Positions 6,411 to 6,420 of a stretch of DNA of 6,420 nt are shown piece after piece. Position 1 is the stretch's first letter; the number at the start of each line of letters is the position of its first letter. The stretch is from Gammaproteobacteria bacterium (GTDB lineage: Bacteria > Pseudomonadota > Gammaproteobacteria > Steroidobacterales > Steroidobacteraceae). A program made the translations under genes and the position numbers. Location: assembly GCA_010031985.1 (NCBI GenBank), contig RGYP01000107.1:1-6420 (forward strand). Reading direction: 5' to 3'. The notes under the pieces were generated by a model that worked only from the letters and a program-made list of their open reading frames with translations, had not been told where the DNA came from and made no database searches.

Positions 6411-6420
6411 TGAACGAGTC
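6410..6420 (+). CDS. Start of a downstream gene, truncated by window edge
   Basis: ATG at 6410-6412 shares one base with the marR stop (TGATG) and has GAGGAG at 6399-6404, five bases upstream, so a translationally coupled gene very probably begins here. Only M-N-E plus part of a fourth codon is visible and no function can be assigned. An alternative ATG at 6407 (ATGA overlap) leaves just two bases after the ribosome site and is less likely. By family habit the partner of a MarR gene is often a transporter, such as an EmrA/HlyD-type efflux protein, but nothing in these bases shows that. Confidence 0.6.

Overview
The window carries all three subunits of magnesium chelatase, the enzyme that inserts Mg2+ into protoporphyrin IX at the first committed step of (bacterio)chlorophyll synthesis. 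It also holds a MarR-type regulator and the first codons of one more gene. The GC-rich coding sequence, the bacteriochlorophyll-type H subunit and a TGT-N12-ACA palindrome (the PpsR/CrtJ binding pattern) point to a purple phototrophic proteobacterium. I lean to the gamma or beta class, but the sequence alone does not fix the lineage. This is most likely one edge of a photosynthesis gene cluster.

Layout. Minus strand: bchI (2097 to 1066) is followed 14 bases later by bchD (1051 to the left edge, about 350 codons present, 3' part outside). Plus strand: bchH (2250-5891), then a 69-base gap, then a marR-family gene (5961-6410) that overlaps the next start codon by one base (TGATG); that gene runs off the right edge. 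The divergent bchI/bchH region (2098-2249) holds a consensus -35 for bchI, a weaker possible bchH promoter, one full PpsR/CrtJ palindrome, and a repeated GTGTCAAC element.

How they work together. BchI is the AAA+ ATPase and BchD its AAA+/von Willebrand platform partner. The I:D complex uses ATP to drive metal insertion on the porphyrin-binding BchH. The single shared control region suggests that all three subunits are repressed together under oxygen or redox control.

Less ordinary points: bchD has no in-frame ATG, GTG or TTG at the right place and probably starts at CTG; bchI probably starts at TTG, well inside its longest open frame; bchH is split from its usual bchFNBHLM-type neighbours and faces bchID; and a MarR regulator sits directly behind bchH with no obvious terminator between. 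I found no mobile element, CRISPR array, tRNA or rRNA, and no wholly new system.
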